DNA from: a virus
IMG/VR virus record: IMGVR_UViG_3300037264_009892
Span: 1 to 32,125 of that record
Length of the DNA stretch: 32,125 nt
Strand: one strand, 5' to 3'
The notes beneath the pieces were generated by a model. The model was not told the origin of the DNA, ran no database searches, and was given only the letters and a program-made list of their open reading frames with translations. The translations under genes were made by a program, and so were the position numbers. This document shows, in pieces, positions 1 through 8,216 of this stretch; the first letter of the stretch is position 1; each line of letters opens with the position of its first letter.

Positions 1-288
1 GAGTGTAATCTTCGACCCAGCACTAAGCCCGGCGTAACCACTAGCTGCGTTCTTATTAGCAGTCTTCTCTAGCGCCGCATCGTTGGTTAGATCCGAAGAG
101 GCTAGAACTGCAGTGATCTGGGCGGACGGCACTTTTGACGAGCCATCTAGCGTGGCTACGCCGTTAGCGGCGCCCTTCTCCGAACCAACAACGCTGGTTC
201 CATCTGTCTTGACGGCCGCGTCACCGGCGGCTAGCCGCTTGCGGTAACCGGTTGTCTGGTCAATGCCTACAACTGCAAGGTTAGCCAT
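1..288 (-). CDS. Tail fibre-like protein, N-terminal part (cut by window edge)
   Basis: The gene starts at 288 with ATG, 10 nt after a GGCGAGGA ribosome site, and runs off the left edge, so only the first 96 residues are visible. The protein starts MANLAVVGIDQTTGYRKR and continues with Ala/Gly/Ser-rich sequence. The segment KTANKNAASGYAGLSAGSK resembles the 'GYAGLN..GKVP' spacer often found in phage tail fibre and tail collar proteins. It is the last member seen of a leftward virion-gene run, 14 nt downstream of the 126-residue gene. A structural role is inferred from context and composition; no catalytic motif is visible. Confidence 0.6.
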   Translation of the reverse strand, partial: MANLAVVGIDQTTGYRKRLAAGDAAVKTDGTSVVGSEKGAANGVATLDGSSKVPSAQITAVLASSDLTNDAALEKTANKNAASGYAGLSAGSKITL

Positions 289-302
289 GTCTTATCCTCG
301 CC

Positions 303-683
303 TTACTGCAGGTAGCCGACAACGTCGACGGACAGCGTTTGGGCGGTAGCCGTCGCAGCCATCGTGATATTGATGCTGACTGTGGCCGCAGCCGGTAGGG
401 CCTTGCCCTTAGCGCCGGCCGCGAACGTCCAGTCATCGTTTACAACGAGCACGCCAGTCATAAGTTCCGACGGGAAGATGTCGGCCGCAGCCGGCGATGA
501 CTCGATCTGCGCTGTAGCCGGAACGGTCGCGGCCGTTTGCGCCGTCACTCTCGGAACGACGGCTGTGATGACCGCTGTCCTTCCGGTGGGAACTGTATAG
601 AGCAGCGTTGACGCGACCGCCGTTGCGCTGATGCCAGAAATGGTAGCCAGGCGCTGCACAACGCTTCCAATAAGGATCGCCAT
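303..683 (-). CDS. Hypothetical virion-associated protein, Ala/Thr/Val-rich
   Basis: A 126-residue protein with a good ribosome site (AGGAGCAG) 8 nt before its ATG. Composition is strongly Ala, Thr, Val and Ile with alternating hydrophobic and polar residues, as in a small beta-rich domain. The middle reads PSELMTGVLVVNDDWTFAAG, like small phage proteins that cap or decorate tail or capsid surfaces. No cysteines, signal peptide or catalytic motif. It lies between the fibre-like gene on its left and the repeat protein at 844-1278, so a structural role is the simplest guess, but the family is not recognised. Confidence 0.6.
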   Translation of the reverse strand: MAILIGSVVQRLATISGISATAVASTLLYTVPTGRTAVITAVVPRVTAQTAATVPATAQIESSPAAADIFPSELMTGVLVVNDDWTFAAGAKGKALPAAATVSINITMAATATAQTLSVDVVGYLQ

Positions 684-769
684 CGATCTGCTCCTAGCCT
701 TACTTACGTAGGTTGATCAGATTACGTCTAGAGACTACACTGATTGAGCATCGAAGACCAGCGGTTGTT

Positions 770-841
770 TTAGGCTAGCCCGCCAGTGGCGTCGACTTTT
801 GAGCTGGTCGTATACCATGAGTCCCGTCCACCAATGAGCAC
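770..841 (-). CDS. Possible 23-residue peptide
   Basis: A GTG-started reading frame sits between two virion genes. It begins a few bases after the stop of the 844-1278 gene and has a GGGGAG ribosome site about 10 nt upstream, inside the end of that gene. The product, MLIGGRDSWYTTSSKVDATG plus GLA, has protein-like composition, but at this length chance cannot be excluded. The rest of the 684-769 spacer shows nothing recognisable. Confidence 0.25.
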   Translation of the reverse strand: MLIGGRDSWYTTSSKVDATGGLA

Positions 842-843
842 GA

Positions 844-1278
844 TCAGAACTCCCCTTCGACGATGTAACCGCCGCCTGTCGGCGATGCGAGCGTGCAGGT
901 CACAACCGGCCCCGAAGGTTGTTCACATCTTACGGTATACCCCAGAACGACCAAGAACTCGTCCGAAGCGCCAAGCGCGCTGGCCCGTGGGAAGTCAAGA
1001 GCGCCGTCAGCTTGCGCGGTGAACGGCGGCAAGAAGATGATGAGCGTCGCTTCGGCAGCGACACCGAAAGCCTTGGAGACCGGGAAATCGAGCGGCACCG
1101 ACTCGACGTCCGCCGACAGCGCCTTGGTGCTCGGAAAGTCGGCCAGCACCTCTCCGAGCTGGCTTAGCGCCTTGGTGCTCGGAAAGTCGGCGTGGACTTC
1201 GGCCTGGCCGCTTAGCGCCTTTGTTACAGGGAAGTCGAGGACTGCTTCTCCCTGTGCAGCGAGCGCGTTCGTTGCCAT
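844..1278 (-). CDS. Repeat-containing hypothetical virion protein (16-residue repeats)
   Basis: A 144-residue protein with a GGAGAAG ribosome site upstream of ATG 1278 and a start 3 nt after the stop of the propeller gene. Residues about 15-70 are three to four copies of a 16-17-residue repeat built around DFPxTKAL (DFPVTKAL, DFPSTKAL, DFPSTKAL, DFPVSKAF), with a degenerate copy, DFPRASAL, later on. The underlying DNA has a matching 48-bp period. The C-terminal third contains two cysteines (VRCEQPSGPVVTCTL) and looks like a small beta domain. A tail or capsid surface role is inferred from its neighbours; function unknown. Confidence 0.6.
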   Translation of the reverse strand: MATNALAAQGEAVLDFPVTKALSGQAEVHADFPSTKALSQLGEVLADFPSTKALSADVESVPLDFPVSKAFGVAAEATLIIFLPPFTAQADGALDFPRASALGASDEFLVVLGYTVRCEQPSGPVVTCTLASPTGGGYIVEGEF

Positions 1279-1281
1279 GGA

Positions 1282-2943
1282 TTAGAACTTCTCCATCGCG
1301 AACTTCGCGAGCTGCCCCGTGGCGAAGCCGTCGGTCTGCGCCTGCCAGGTGATGACCCGCGTGGTGAAGTCGTCAATGGCGAGTGCCGAGGTCGTACCCG
1401 AAAGCGTTGCTGCTGTAAGGGGATACTCGTCGTCTGAGACGCCCCGCCAGGCACGAATGCTTCCGGTCGTGGCGGCGGTCACGATCCCGAAGGTGCTCAT
1501 CGTGCCCGTGCCACCCGTGCAGCCCGTGAAGCTCGTAGCGGTGACGCCCGTGTAGGCGACGGTCTGCGTTCCAGTGCTCGTCTGAACGTACAGAGTACCC
1601 GAAGCCGCGAAGCCGGTGGTCGAGTCCACGTTGATAGTGCCCTGTGGAAGTATGGCTCCGTTGGATGCCACCGCGATCTCGGTCTTGTTCCCGTTGTAGA
1701 GCTTATAGGACACGATGATTCCGCCGAGCGTGGGGGCGAAGCCCTTCAACTCGACGTGGTCCTCACCGCTCGTCCAGTAGGTCGTGCCCTGAGCGTGCTT
1801 GACGAAGGGAAGGTTGTCGCGTGCGCTACCGCCCGAGTCCTGCGGTGCCGAAGAAATCGCTGTGGGAGTCGTGCCGATGAACGAGTTGGACGGGTTGATG
1901 TCTCCGTTCCATTGCCACTCGTTCACCGCACTCGCCGCTGAGCCATCGACGGACTGATAGAGCCAGATCGTAGGGGTCGTGCCTGGTACGGCTCGGTTGT
2001 CAATGACTACCGACATGCGCGCAGCTCCGACCATGAGAGTCGCCAGGGCGGTCGGGATGATTGTCGCGGAGATGTCAGTGCGTGTGAGCACGCTATCCCA
2101 CCGAAAGCACTTCCATGCTGCGGCAGAAGTGACAAAGGCGTACATGTTCACGCCGTCCACGAACATGCAGAACTTACCCTCGTTGACAGCGCCCGCTGCC
2201 GAAGCGGCGAGTGACGTGCCAATGGTCGCGCCCCACGTTCCGGCTACAAGCTCGCGGAGCACAGTCGCGTTGGCTCCCGCCGTTCCACGGACGACGCCGA
2301 ACACGCGGCTGTTGTAAACACAGAGGGCCGCACCCGTCGAATTCCCGTTGCCGAGAGTACCGAACAGCGCAAACGTCATGGTCCCGATGGACGGGTCGAA
2401 GACCGACGTGAGTGCGTTATCCGTCACCGCTGTCCCGTCGAGCCAGATGGTCACGAGCTTGCCGTTCCAGAGAACGGAGTCGTCGGAACGAGAGTACACA
2501 GTGGACGGACCGACGAAGGCTGCGGAAGTGACCCAAATGACTCCGTCGGTGGACGTGTGAGAGAAGTAGTTGGCCGAGGCGTTGAGCTTCGTGATGACAA
2601 CTGCCGTCGCCACCCCCGCGACGTGCATGACGAACAGCCCCGACTTGGCTGCGGTGTTCGTCGTAGCGATGTGTGTCGCCGCCGTGAAGGTCTTGACGAG
2701 AGTCCACGAGACGGCGCCGTCCTCCGAGCGGTAGATTTCGTTTCCGACCGTTGCGAGAAAGGTCTGCGCGCCGCCAAACTTGACGACGGCAGGGTAGCCT
2801 CGCGGGTTGTTGAGGCTTGTGGGCTCCGTGTCGGCGGTCCCGAACGTGGCCCCGACGTTTGAAGGGGTCGCATTGATGTAACGGCGCAACTGCGGAGTCG
2901 CTGCCGCTCGACTGTTCAACGCGAGGAAGGGGGCGATAGCCAT
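1282..2943 (-). CDS. Putative beta-propeller (Asp-box) tail-associated protein
   Basis: A 553-residue protein starting at ATG 2943 after a GGGAGA ribosome site. The N-terminal two thirds show repeated beta-strand patterns with two Asp-box-like turns (RSEDGAVSWTLV near residue 70 and STDGVIWV near residue 130), as in sialidase or BNR-type propellers. Glycosidase catalytic residues cannot be assigned by eye. The last ~150 residues are Thr/Gly-rich (for example STGTQTVAYTGVTATSFTGC) and resemble fibre-tip domains. It sits in the virion block just downstream of the collagen-like fibre, so a receptor-binding or glycan-binding tail component is likely. An enzymatic sialidase is possible but not supported. 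Confidence 0.6.
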   Translation of the reverse strand: MAIAPFLALNSRAAATPQLRRYINATPSNVGATFGTADTEPTSLNNPRGYPAVVKFGGAQTFLATVGNEIYRSEDGAVSWTLVKTFTAATHIATTNTAAKSGLFVMHVAGVATAVVITKLNASANYFSHTSTDGVIWVTSAAFVGPSTVYSRSDDSVLWNGKLVTIWLDGTAVTDNALTSVFDPSIGTMTFALFGTLGNGNSTGAALCVYNSRVFGVVRGTAGANATVLRELVAGTWGATIGTSLAASAAGAVNEGKFCMFVDGVNMYAFVTSAAAWKCFRWDSVLTRTDISATIIPTALATLMVGAARMSVVIDNRAVPGTTPTIWLYQSVDGSAASAVNEWQWNGDINPSNSFIGTTPTAISSAPQDSGGSARDNLPFVKHAQGTTYWTSGEDHVELKGFAPTLGGIIVSYKLYNGNKTEIAVASNGAILPQGTINVDSTTGFAASGTLYVQTSTGTQTVAYTGVTATSFTGCTGGTGTMSTFGIVTAATTGSIRAWRGVSDDEYPLTAATLSGTTSALAIDDFTTRVITWQAQTDGFATGQLAKFAMEKF

Positions 2944-2958
2944 TGGAATCTTCTCCCT

Positions 2959-3159
2959 TTATGCCGTCACGACGATGTTGTCTACGCGCAGCGTGTAGCC
3001 GTCCAACCTGAGCAGGCTTCCTACCACGATACCGGAGGGTGAGAACTCGTCGCCCGAGAGGAGCTTGAGCGGGCGCGATTCGTCCGTCGCGCAAAGTCGC
3101 TTGATCTCGTCGCCTCCTGGCGTACCGTCAACGGTCTCGATGAAGGCGTAGGAACTCAT
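2959..3159 (-). CDS. Small hypothetical protein of the tail region
   Basis: A 66-residue protein. I chose the ATG at 3159 because it overlaps the stop of the upstream collagen-like gene as ATGA and follows GGAGAG; a longer frame upstream would overlap that gene deeply. The sequence (MSSYAFIETVDGTPGGDEIK at the start, VDNIVVTA at the end) resembles a small beta barrel with no cysteines or signal peptide. Translational coupling to the fibre gene suggests it is made in stoichiometry with it, perhaps as an assembly or tail-surface factor. Not recognised. Confidence 0.6.
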   Translation of the reverse strand: MSSYAFIETVDGTPGGDEIKRLCATDESRPLKLLSGDEFSPSGIVVGSLLRLDGYTLRVDNIVVTA

Positions 3160-4637
3160 GCGTCCACTCTCCACTCTCCAGAGGCCCCCTCGGCAAACCA
3201 CTGCGTCGAAGTTACCGCGACGAGTCGCATGGTGGACCCGACTATGTTGGACCGCACGAAACCGCCAGGCGTGGAAGCTGTCGTGCCGATGTTGATCGTT
3301 ACTCCGGCCGGAGCAACGATTTTGAGGTACTGCGCCGTCGTCACGCCGAAGCGATAATCCTGGGTCGGAGGGCCGAGGTCAATGGTCGGCAGTGTTAAGG
3401 GAACTTCCCCTGTCGCCCCCGTGTTCGTGTGAAACCCGCCTTCTTCGACCGCTGTGAGAACGGCGGCGATCGTATGCGGGTAGATGATCGAACTCGGGTC
3501 GCCAGCCGGAACCAGCACGTCCCAATTCAAGCTGGGTGGTGGATCTCCGACGTTGGCGGCGATGGCGATGTACGCTGTTCCGAGATGTTCCACCACATCG
3601 TCGATGGAGTAGGAATCGAGTGAATTCCACTGGCTGCGCCAGGTCATGCCTACAGGACCCGGCGCACCAGGTGCACCGGGTGAACCTGGTGCACCAGCGA
3701 CTCCAGCAGTGCCGACGGACGCAACAATGTCCCAATCGACGCTCGGAGGTTGGCTGTTCAGACTATTATTGATCGCCGTGTAACTAGAGCCGCCATGCTG
3801 AACCGCATCCCGGATGAAGTAATTGGTGACGGCGCTCCAAGCACCGCGCCACACCATGCCGACCGGACCAGCAGGACCAACGCTGCCAGCAGGGCCGGCG
3901 ATGCCCTGGACGCCCTGAATACCTTGGGTTCCTTGCGGACCGCTGCCTTCCAACATTGCGCTGAAGACGACTCCAGCCGAAAGAGGCCCGCCGCAATTCT
4001 GGGCAACTTCGACTGTGAAATAATCTCCAACTACAGCATCGAAGTCTCCACTTACTGAAATGACTGTGTCATCACCAGTTATGGCGCTGTGCGACTGGAC
4101 TGACTTATCCTTTACAACGTCAATGCTACTGTATTGGATGATTTCTACGTGACGGTAACCAGAGCCGTTACTCGCAAAGTCAACGTTCGTCTCGACATGA
4201 TAACGTCCCGCACCGCTGGCCACGACACTTTCTCGGTCATTAAATGGCGCTCCGACGTACATGTTCGACGGGTTGTAGATAATCAGCGTGCTAACTGGGA
4301 AGAAGACACGAGATATAAGGACGCTATCCGGAACGGTGATCGGATAGGTAGCGATCGCCGACCGAATCTTGACAGAAAATTGCGCGCCGGCTGGGCCACC
4401 AGGCGGGCCTGGAGGTCCCGGCGGGCCCTGCCCAACCGGCTGTGGCTGGTTCGGCGGCGACACTGGAGTTCCGCCGGATGCCACGATGATCTGCTGACTA
4501 CTAAGTAGCCGCCGGATTGACGAATTGTTGGGGTTTCCGTAGAATGTTGACCCCGACGGATAGGAGACGGATGAGCCAGCGTCATCGACCGTGACTGGCG
4601 TCGACGAGGTAACAAAGTAAAGAATAGGCGCTGCCAT
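3156..4637 (-). CDS. Collagen-like tail or head fibre with carbohydrate-binding-like modules
   Basis: A 493-residue fibre protein. Residues about 1-58 form an N-terminal domain (SSTPVTVDDAGSSVSYPSG... RRLLSSQQIIVASG) that recurs at the start of the 1100-residue fibre at 8355-11657. Then come a short Gly-X-Y stretch (about 71-84), a jelly-roll-like domain with NGSGYRHVEI and GDYFTVEVAQ, a second collagen-like stretch (about 232-260), a module WRGAWSAVTNYFIRDAVQHG typical of CBM5/12-like chitin-binding folds, a third Gly-X-Y stretch, and a second such module (WRSQWNSLDSYSIDDVV). The C terminus is beta-rich. Trimeric virion fibre with sugar-binding modules is well supported; head versus tail location is not resolved. 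Confidence 0.8.
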   Translation of the reverse strand: MAAPILYFVTSSTPVTVDDAGSSVSYPSGSTFYGNPNNSSIRRLLSSQQIIVASGGTPVSPPNQPQPVGQGPPGPPGPPGGPAGAQFSVKIRSAIATYPITVPDSVLISRVFFPVSTLIIYNPSNMYVGAPFNDRESVVASGAGRYHVETNVDFASNGSGYRHVEIIQYSSIDVVKDKSVQSHSAITGDDTVISVSGDFDAVVGDYFTVEVAQNCGGPLSAGVVFSAMLEGSGPQGTQGIQGVQGIAGPAGSVGPAGPVGMVWRGAWSAVTNYFIRDAVQHGGSSYTAINNSLNSQPPSVDWDIVASVGTAGVAGAPGSPGAPGAPGPVGMTWRSQWNSLDSYSIDDVVEHLGTAYIAIAANVGDPPPSLNWDVLVPAGDPSSIIYPHTIAAVLTAVEEGGFHTNTGATGEVPLTLPTIDLGPPTQDYRFGVTTAQYLKIVAPAGVTINIGTTASTPGGFVRSNIVGSTMRLVAVTSTQWFAEGASGEWRVDA

Positions 4638-4706
4638 CGCGAGCCACTCTCCGTAGTGTCGCGATTCTACCCGCGACGCATCACACTGTCATGATGCCAT
4701 AGAAAG

Positions 4707-5069
4707 TTAACCCAAGCGACCGGTAATCTTAACTATGGGCGGGACCTGGGCGCCCAGTCCTAGGGACTTGTTGAAGACATCGCGGTGCTTGAAGCAAAGC
4801 CCTAGGCGTCGTAGACCTCCCAGGATATGGAAATCGACGTCGTCGGAGCCGCAGATCAAGCAGATGCGTTCCAACATTTGAGGAGTTAACGGTCCCTTAT
4901 AGTCAGGAAAAGCGCGGCCGAAGATGGGGCCGCCGCATGTGAGCAGTCGTCCACAGTCGGCTGCATCAGTCTTCCAGGCCGCGTGCAAGTGTTCACAACT
5001 CGCGCATGTGATTGGAAAGCCGGCCTTTATAGCTTCACTACTTATAGCTTGCGCACTAACTGTGCGCAC
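4707..5069 (-). CDS. Small zinc-binding-like hypothetical protein
   Basis: A 120-residue protein read from GTG 5069, which lies just past the stop of the upstream gene; an ATG at 5123 would overlap that gene by 44 nt in a poorly conserved-looking frame. It has two cysteine clusters: CASCEHLH with later CGRLLTCGG, and CLICGSDDVDFH followed by CFKH. This spacing suggests a treble-clef or zinc-ribbon site. The start region can fold into the hairpin GCGCAC-AGTTA-GTGCGC, inside the coding sequence. It sits between fibre genes and neck-region genes; function unknown. Confidence 0.55.
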   Translation of the reverse strand: MRTVSAQAISSEAIKAGFPITCASCEHLHAAWKTDAADCGRLLTCGGPIFGRAFPDYKGPLTPQMLERICLICGSDDVDFHILGGLRRLGLCFKHRDVFNKSLGLGAQVPPIVKITGRLG

Positions 5070-5079
5070 GTCAATCCGC

Positions 5080-5658
5080 TCAGTCGTTGGTCGTCTCCGG
5101 CTTGCGCTTGCTCTTAAACGCATTGATGGCGCTCACGAACTTTGACTTCGCGTCAGGATAACCGGCGCGCTTCTTTGCGTTCTTCGACAACTTCTTGCCG
5201 CTCTTCTGCTCTGTGGCGACGCACTTGGCGAAGGCGCCGCTTAAATCATTGCGGTCGGACGGCTTACCGCCTGTAATCGCGGCCACACAACGCTGAACGA
5301 ACGGGCTCGTCCTATGCTTCTGCTCGACGACACCAAAAGCGGTGTGGGCGTGTGCTGGTGGAACCATCGTAGATTCGCCAGGACTAACGCGAAGCGACGA
5401 ACTGGTCGTCTTCGACGTGCCAGGTCCGTCGACCTCAGGCTCGCCCTCTTCCGGCTCGTCATCGCCGGCTTCAAGCCCCCCAGGACAGTTTGATGCCGGA
5501 ATTGAGCTGTGCGTCTTAAGCGTCGGAGGCATGTTCGGGCCGTGGTTGGTCGCCGGGTAGATGACGCTATTGCGGTTGCCCTTCTCATCGGCCTTGTGGC
5601 CTTGGAGAAACTTCTTGAGCATTTGAGCTTTGATCTTGTTGATCTTCTCTAGGTCCAT
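5080..5658 (-). CDS. Hypothetical protein with acidic linker and RCV..C C-terminal domain
   Basis: A 192-residue protein with ATG 5658 preceded by AGGAG. Residues 1-30 are a charged helix (MDLEKINKIKAQMLKKFLQG). Residues about 60-90 are a Pro/Glu/Asp-rich acidic linker. The C-terminal part, FVQRCVAAITGG...AFAKCVATEQK followed by a Lys-rich tail, resembles a small helical module with two conserved cysteines that recurs in environmental phage proteins and is sometimes appended to structural proteins. It overlaps the upstream 122-residue gene by 10 nt. Role unknown; structural or capsid-associated by context. Confidence 0.55.
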   Translation of the reverse strand: MDLEKINKIKAQMLKKFLQGHKADEKGNRNSVIYPATNHGPNMPPTLKTHSSIPASNCPGGLEAGDDEPEEGEPEVDGPGTSKTTSSSLRVSPGESTMVPPAHAHTAFGVVEQKHRTSPFVQRCVAAITGGKPSDRNDLSGAFAKCVATEQKSGKKLSKNAKKRAGYPDAKSKFVSAINAFKSKRKPETTND

Positions 5659-6017
5659 CGTGTCTCCTGACGAGCGGCCCGCTTGCCGACCAACTTGTTA
5701 CGGATGTCGACGAGGTCTTCGCTGAGTGCCAGCGTGCGAGCCATTTGGTCGATCACCTTATCATCGGTCTCGTCTACACCTTTTACAACAAGCTCGTCAA
5801 AAAGACCTTTAGGTCGGCCAACGCCTTCAGCGACAAGGCCGGCGAACAAAGATGTTTCGACCTTCGTGCTGCTGGCTGTTTTAGTCTTCTCGCGGCCGAT
5901 AGGTGTGAGCTTTGCCTCAGCGAGAACCCTGTCAAACATCGAACCCATCATCGCCTCCAGGTGGTCTTCGGAGTTTGGAGAGGAGATCTTACACCACAAG
6001 TCGTTAGGTTCCCCCAT
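5649..6017 (-). CDS. Hypothetical protein of the neck-gene cluster
   Basis: A 122-residue protein. I chose ATG 6017 (MGEPNDLWCKI) because it overlaps the end of the gp14-like gene by 14 nt and has GGAG about 10 nt upstream; a longer frame to 6095 would run deep into that gene. The protein is charged and mostly helical in pattern (AMMGSMFDRVLAEAKLTPIG, DEIDDKVIDQMARTLALSED-like segment), with no cysteine cluster or signal. The position directly after a neck protein suggests a head-tail joining or tail-assembly role, but nothing in the sequence identifies it. Confidence 0.55.
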   Translation of the reverse strand: MGEPNDLWCKISSPNSEDHLEAMMGSMFDRVLAEAKLTPIGREKTKTASSTKVETSLFAGLVAEGVGRPKGLFDELVVKGVDETDDKVIDQMARTLALSEDLVDIRNKLVGKRAARQETRWT

Positions 6018-6672
6018 CAAGCTTGCGCTCCGGCTGGAACATAGACTTGCGGACGAGATCGAATTGGTAGGCGATGAAGTAGCCAGCCGCTCCAAAGCGG
6101 TGCCGATCCCGATCTACGTGTTGCACGTCGTAGAAGCTATCTAGCAGCGATGGCAACCTGACAAGATCGCCGACTCTCGGAACGACCTTAACGTCTTCCA
6201 GGATGGCTCTGGCGATGTGTAACTTCAACTTAAACGTGAAGATGGACCCGCGCTCATCCGGATCTTCTTCTTGGACCGGCTCCATCGCGAGGGATCGCAC
6301 CATGACAGGAGGTGCGAAGTTCCAGTCCGGAATGACCTCGCGAGAGGTCGAGTCGATGCGATTTCGGATGACGACCGGTTCGCCGTAGAGCGATACGTTA
6401 CCGCCACGGCTTTTTGTAGTCACCTCAGGAACGACTTCAGGACCGTCTGTCAGCGGCCGCGAACCGTCAATTCGCTGTGTTTGATCGACCATCTTGTAGT
6501 AGTAGCAGTCGACGCCGCGTAGGCGCGACATGTCGCGAGCCTTGCGGTCGATGTACTTCTTGTCGTTTGGTCCAAAGAATGTGTCGTCAAAGCCAGACAC
6601 GCCGCTCGTAAATGGCGGATTACCCGCCACACCGGGCGGTTGGTTCGGCTGTTTATATTGCGGGTCAGCCAT
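6004..6672 (-). CDS. Putative neck (head completion) protein, T4 gp14-like
   Basis: A 222-residue protein with AAGGCGG upstream of ATG 6672. The C-terminal half (VPRVGDLVRLPSLLDSFYDV, then HRFGAAGYFIAYQFDLVRKS) matches the pattern I know from T4-like neck protein gp14, where a 'GDLIYxPL..LFEI..VE...FYQLG..Y.YEL.CELF' segment closes the protein. A stretch YGEPVVIRNRIDSTSREVIP precedes it. Two genes upstream lies a gp13-like protein, and in T4 these two form the collar on which the tail docks. Assignment rests on motif recall and gene order, not on an alignment. Confidence 0.5.
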   Translation of the reverse strand: MADPQYKQPNQPPGVAGNPPFTSGVSGFDDTFFGPNDKKYIDRKARDMSRLRGVDCYYYKMVDQTQRIDGSRPLTDGPEVVPEVTTKSRGGNVSLYGEPVVIRNRIDSTSREVIPDWNFAPPVMVRSLAMEPVQEEDPDERGSIFTFKLKLHIARAILEDVKVVPRVGDLVRLPSLLDSFYDVQHVDRDRHRFGAAGYFIAYQFDLVRKSMFQPERKLDGGT

Positions 6673-6681
6673 ACTACCGCC

Positions 6682-7125
6682 TTATGGTCGTAGTGTCGGA
6701 CTCTGATCTGGCATCTTATCCGGAAGCTTGTCCATTAGCGAGTCAAGCCACAACTTAAGCTCTTTCAGCTTCTCGTCTGTGTCCTTTCGCATTTCTGAGC
6801 GTTTTTTGTTCACTCCGAGAGAGGCCTTCGCCTTATTGGTCATCTCGCGGCGGCCATTTACCTCAGCCTCGCGTCTGATGCCCTCACTCGTAAGCGTGAT
6901 CTTCTTGTCCTTGATCATGACTCGGGGCGGATCGGCCTTAACCAACCCCCATATAACGACATTGAAGGCCTTCGTGTAGGCCTCCATCATCGACGTCCGA
7001 CCCTGCTCACGCTTCATAACGTCGTAGATGCCGCGAAGTAGAAGGCGCGGGAAGTTGTCCTCGCGCTTCACGTCGCGGATGATAACCGTCGCGTCTAGTT
7101 CAAACGGCGTGACGTAGCTCGGCAT
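6682..7125 (-). CDS. Hypothetical protein between two neck-like genes
   Basis: A 147-residue protein with GGAG 10 nt upstream of ATG 7125, starting 9 nt after the stop of the gp13-like gene. The N-terminal half is mixed (VIIRDVKREDNFPRLLLRGI), and the C-terminal half is very rich in Lys, Arg and Glu and probably forms a long helix or coiled coil (about residues 95-140, KASLGVNKKRSEMRKDTDEK). No cysteine cluster. By position it could be a head-tail connector or assembly factor. Not recognised. Confidence 0.55.
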   Translation of the reverse strand: MPSYVTPFELDATVIIRDVKREDNFPRLLLRGIYDVMKREQGRTSMMEAYTKAFNVVIWGLVKADPPRVMIKDKKITLTSEGIRREAEVNGRREMTNKAKASLGVNKKRSEMRKDTDEKLKELKLWLDSLMDKLPDKMPDQSPTLRP

Positions 7126-7133
7126 TGGTCAGG

Positions 7134-7853
7134 CTACTCCAGGATGATCGGGCACGCTCGCCTCCAATTGATCAAATCCTTCTCAAGTTGCTCCTTGGCC
7201 TCCTTGGCCTCTTCGAGCAGCCGTTCGCCGTTTAGGCTCTTGTCGCCGCCGACCATCGGAACGTTGTCCCACTTCGATCGGATTTCTCCTAGGAACTCTT
7301 TAGCCTGTGCCAACGCGTAACGGAGGAACAAGTTCTCGTCTTCAGGACCAAGGTCTCGCGTGTCGATGGTCTTCGTCCAGACGTTAACGAGCATGTTGCC
7401 GACGATCGATGGTCGCGGCATGATTAGAAGCTCGTGCGTGTCCTTGTTGTAGTCCCACTCCCGGTCGGCTGAGAATATCTTTTTCGACATGTTTAGGTAC
7501 TGAAGCCGTTGGATTAGATCGGAATAAGGGAGTGGAGACGCGCCGGGAGATCGCCACTGACCGAAGAGGAGTGAATAGGTGTAGCTGAAGTCATCGGTGT
7601 CTACGGCCGGAAAGTGGGCCGTGGGGAGATATACGGTAAGGACTTCAGTGACATCTGGGTCGAGAACGTAGACGTTGGTCGCGGTCGTAAGCGGAACCTG
7701 AAGAACTCGCTTTTGCCCAAGACGGAAACCAAACCATCGCTTGGTGTCGTTGATCACGTCTTGCTGCTGCAGCTCGGTGAGTTCTACGTCGACTATGCCA
7801 GCGCCGAGCCGACGAAGCACGTAAGCTTTGATCTCATCCTCTGTCATCGACAT
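7134..7853 (-). CDS. Putative neck protein, T4 gp13-like head-tail connector
   Basis: A 239-residue protein. The start, DEIKAYVLRRLGAGIVDVEL followed by TELQQQDVINDTKRWF, is the hallmark of the gp13-type neck proteins of T4-like myoviruses ('I...L.RLGAP...VELT..Q....I..A...F'). The end, KSLNGERLLEEAKEAKEQLE, matches their C-terminal 'G..L...G..E.E.L.EDL' helix. The middle carries VLDPDVTEVLTVYLP and a YSYLLF-type beta segment. It is followed 550 nt downstream by a gp14-like gene, the usual partner. It is the best supported head-tail gene of the window and argues for a contractile-tailed phage. Confidence 0.7.
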   Translation of the reverse strand: MSMTEDEIKAYVLRRLGAGIVDVELTELQQQDVINDTKRWFGFRLGQKRVLQVPLTTATNVYVLDPDVTEVLTVYLPTAHFPAVDTDDFSYTYSLLFGQWRSPGASPLPYSDLIQRLQYLNMSKKIFSADREWDYNKDTHELLIMPRPSIVGNMLVNVWTKTIDTRDLGPEDENLFLRYALAQAKEFLGEIRSKWDNVPMVGGDKSLNGERLLEEAKEAKEQLEKDLINWRRACPIILE

Positions 7854-7898
7854 ATGGTTACAGACCTCGCCATGTGATGAGTCTACCCTATGGCGACT

Positions 7899-8159
7899 CT
7901 AGATGCGCGCCAGGATATCAAGTACGGTGGCGCGCTCAAGCTCTTCGCGACGCGCGCGATGACGCGTTATTTGGCCGCGATCGTCTTCAACCTCAATCTG
8001 AACGCCGTAGTCTTTCCAGTCCTCGATGACCGTTCCGTGCAGCCGCTTCGTCTTCCACACGACTAGCGTGCCCTTGTCAAAGGGAGTCTTGTCTTCTTTC
8101 TTCTTTTCTGCCGGCCGGTCGTAGACGACTTCGCCGTAGCCGTGAGGATTGTTGGACAT
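7899..8159 (-). CDS. Small SH3-like protein with C-terminal LDxLA tag
   Basis: An 86-residue protein read from ATG 8159 (MSNNPHGYGEVVYDRP); the frame stays open upstream but into the hairpin-rich leader. After a Lys/Glu-rich linker comes a compact beta pattern, KGTLVVWKTKRLHGTVIEDW then GVQIEVEDDRGQ, as in SH3 or KOW-type barrels. It ends RATVLDILARI, the same C-terminal peptide seen on many small proteins of the right half of the window. It heads the leftward virion run, so the tag is not confined to the accessory block. Function unknown. Confidence 0.6.
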   Translation of the reverse strand: MSNNPHGYGEVVYDRPAEKKKEDKTPFDKGTLVVWKTKRLHGTVIEDWKDYGVQIEVEDDRGQITRHRARREELERATVLDILARI

Positions 8160-8216
8160 AGCTCGCTCCGCTCTACTATAGCGGATCCTCTGGCAGGGTG
8201 CATAGGTCGCGGCCAC

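Noticed and set aside
2417-3094. 225-codon minus-strand frame overlapping the propeller gene
   Set aside because: Out-of-frame shadow with Arg/His-rich composition, overlapping two well supported genes.
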